NCBI GenBank assembly: GCA_900543815.1
Contig: UQST01000054.1
Location: 1-15,783, forward strand
Length of the DNA: 15,783 nt
Origin: an uncultured Prevotellaceae bacterium
GTDB lineage: Bacteria > Bacteroidota > Bacteroidia > Bacteroidales > Bacteroidaceae
Direction: 5' to 3'
Position 1 is the stretch's first letter. Every line of letters begins with the position of its first letter. The position numbers were made by a program, and so were the translations under genes. This document shows, one piece after another, positions 15,131-15,783 of the stretch. The notes under the pieces are model-generated. The model worked only from the letters and a program-made list of their open reading frames with translations. It was not told the DNA's origin and did no database searches.

Positions 15131-15289
15131 TTAATATTCGCCTTCCTCGCCATCCCAAGGGTCGATGTCTTTTCCGATATCACTATCACTTTTGCCGTTG
15201 TAGGAATCCACATTGACGCTCATAGCCATCATTTTCTCGGTCTGCAGCTCTATCAGCTTTATTTCCGGTGATACATATTTCTTTTTCAT
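15131..15289 (-). CDS. 52-residue acidic peptide with KKKY-SPE start
   Basis: ATG at 15289, TAA at 15131. The protein begins MKKKYVSPEIKLIEL and ends in an acidic stretch, DIDPWDGEEGEY. A purine-rich ribosome site (GAGAGGACAG) stands just before the ATG. Short peptides with a basic K-x-Y-x-x-P-E start and a variable acidic tail are common in Prevotella and Bacteroides. Some resemble leader-core precursors, but no modifying enzyme is visible in this window, so the role is unknown. The gene lies 22 bases after a surface-protein tail fragment on the same strand and is closed by a strong terminator. There is no membrane segment. Confidence 0.7.
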   Translation of the reverse strand: MKKKYVSPEIKLIELQTEKMMAMSVNVDSYNGKSDSDIGKDIDPWDGEEGEY

Positions 15290-15311
15290 TATATCTGTCC
15301 TCTCTCTGTTT

Positions 15312-15575
15312 TTACTTTATGATAGTTTTCTTTCCGTTCACAATGTATATGCCCTTTGGCAGACGGCGAGTGTCGGTGGCGTTCATCTTCTGTCCGCTCA
15401 GACTGTAAATGCCTTTTGCAGCAATCTCTGCATCATCATCGTCGTCGCCGATGACACTCCAGATGGCAGTAGCCTCACCATTGCCCTCTATGCCGTTGAT
15501 GTGCATTGTGAGCTGCTTTGCACTTGAAGGGTCGCCAGAATCTGTAACTTTGCACCAAAATACTGATGTTAGAGG
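15312..15575 (-). pseudogene. 5'-truncated surface-protein tail fragment
   Basis: The frame is open from 15575 (an in-frame TAG sits at 15576-15578) to the TAA at 15312. From the ATG at 15506 it gives 64 residues ending in GIYSLSGQKM and RLPKGIYIVNGKK, the same kind of sorting-like tail as the 832-residue protein. Here no long protein precedes it, and an AT-rich gene abuts directly upstream. The likeliest reading is the remnant of a larger exported protein that lost its front part by deletion or insertion. A stand-alone 64-residue protein cannot be excluded. It contains an acidic run, GDDDDDAE. Confidence 0.6.
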
Positions 15576-15783
15576 CTACAAACAAAGTCCTTTACCTTTG
15601 CTTGGTACTCCTCCTTGGTCATACCTCCAGTCTCTATCATTGAGTCAAGTACATCGCCAAGTTCATCAAAAGCAATATCATGATGATATTCTTTAGTCGT
15701 TCCATTCTTTTCTCCATAGATACGGTAGTAATCAGAGCCTTCATCCAAAGCAATATATACCTCGCCTTGAAATTGGAAGCCAT
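15569..15783 (-). CDS. 3' end of an unassigned gene (runs off the window)
   Basis: Frame read from 15781 to the TAA at 15569-15571: 70 residues of a C-terminus, acidic and Tyr-rich, with motifs VYIALDEGSDYYRIYGEK and TKEEYQAKVKDF. The start lies beyond the right edge. I do not recognise a family. Codon choice is AT-richer (AAT, GAT, TTT, TAT) than in the hybrid regulator or mdh, which hints at a different origin. Its stop overlaps the beginning of the truncated tail fragment. Confidence 0.65.
   Translation of the reverse strand, partial: GFQFQGEVYIALDEGSDYYRIYGEKNGTTKEYHHDIAFDELGDVLDSMIETGGMTKEEYQAKVKDFVCSL

Noticed and set aside
15545..15552. Plus-strand TAACTTTG, a perfect -7 box
   Set aside because: It would drive transcription into the antisense of the right-edge gene with no plus-strand gene behind it. 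Possibly chance or a leftover from the rearrangement.

Overview
The window looks like a chromosomal segment from a Bacteroidales bacterium, most likely a Prevotella-type member. Four things point there. Several promoters match the Bacteroidetes pattern TTTG-N18-20-TAnnTTTG. There is a hybrid two-component regulator with an AraC output domain. Surface-protein ends of the GIYIVNGKK type occur twice. There is also a FAS1-domain lipoprotein. No plasmid, phage or IS gene is visible. Family assignments come from reading the translations, not from database searches.

Left part (1-3900): malate dehydrogenase (mdh, minus strand) has its own promoter and a terminator hairpin. A divergent gene encodes a 709-residue lipoprotein with FAS1-like domains.

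Middle part (3900-5770): this is an RNA-rich stretch of almost 2 kb with no convincing protein gene. It holds tRNA-Leu(UAA) on the minus strand, with promoter and terminator. It also holds a ~170-nt region that can fold into a closed rod with a three-way junction (6S-like at most). Two copies of a ~155-bp element flank these; they share a 55-bp identical core, and each ends in a terminator hairpin whose stem shows a compensatory change. This pair is the best candidate for something undescribed. Next come a 98-bp nested palindrome and a G-rich tract.

Centre right (5770-8600): a membrane-anchored transglutaminase-like protein is followed by a class II-type Fic protein with a winged-helix region and an extra C-terminal segment. 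The Fic promoter has a perfect palindrome over its -7 box.

Right part (8600-14800): an 832-residue secreted protein carries a duplicated module with FN3-like domains, a beta-rich domain, a region resembling the C-terminal domain of ribosomal protein L7/L12, and a C-terminal sorting-like tail. A possible 110-residue small protein precedes it on the same strand. Divergent from them is a 963-residue hybrid sensor kinase/response regulator with a TPR sensor. Three imperfect copies of a short motif lie between the two units, so the regulator may control the surface-protein unit (inference).

Right edge (14800-15783): an intrinsic terminator, a 52-residue acidic peptide gene, a truncated tail fragment of a surface protein, and the 3' end of an AT-richer gene that leaves the window. 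This looks like a rearranged junction.
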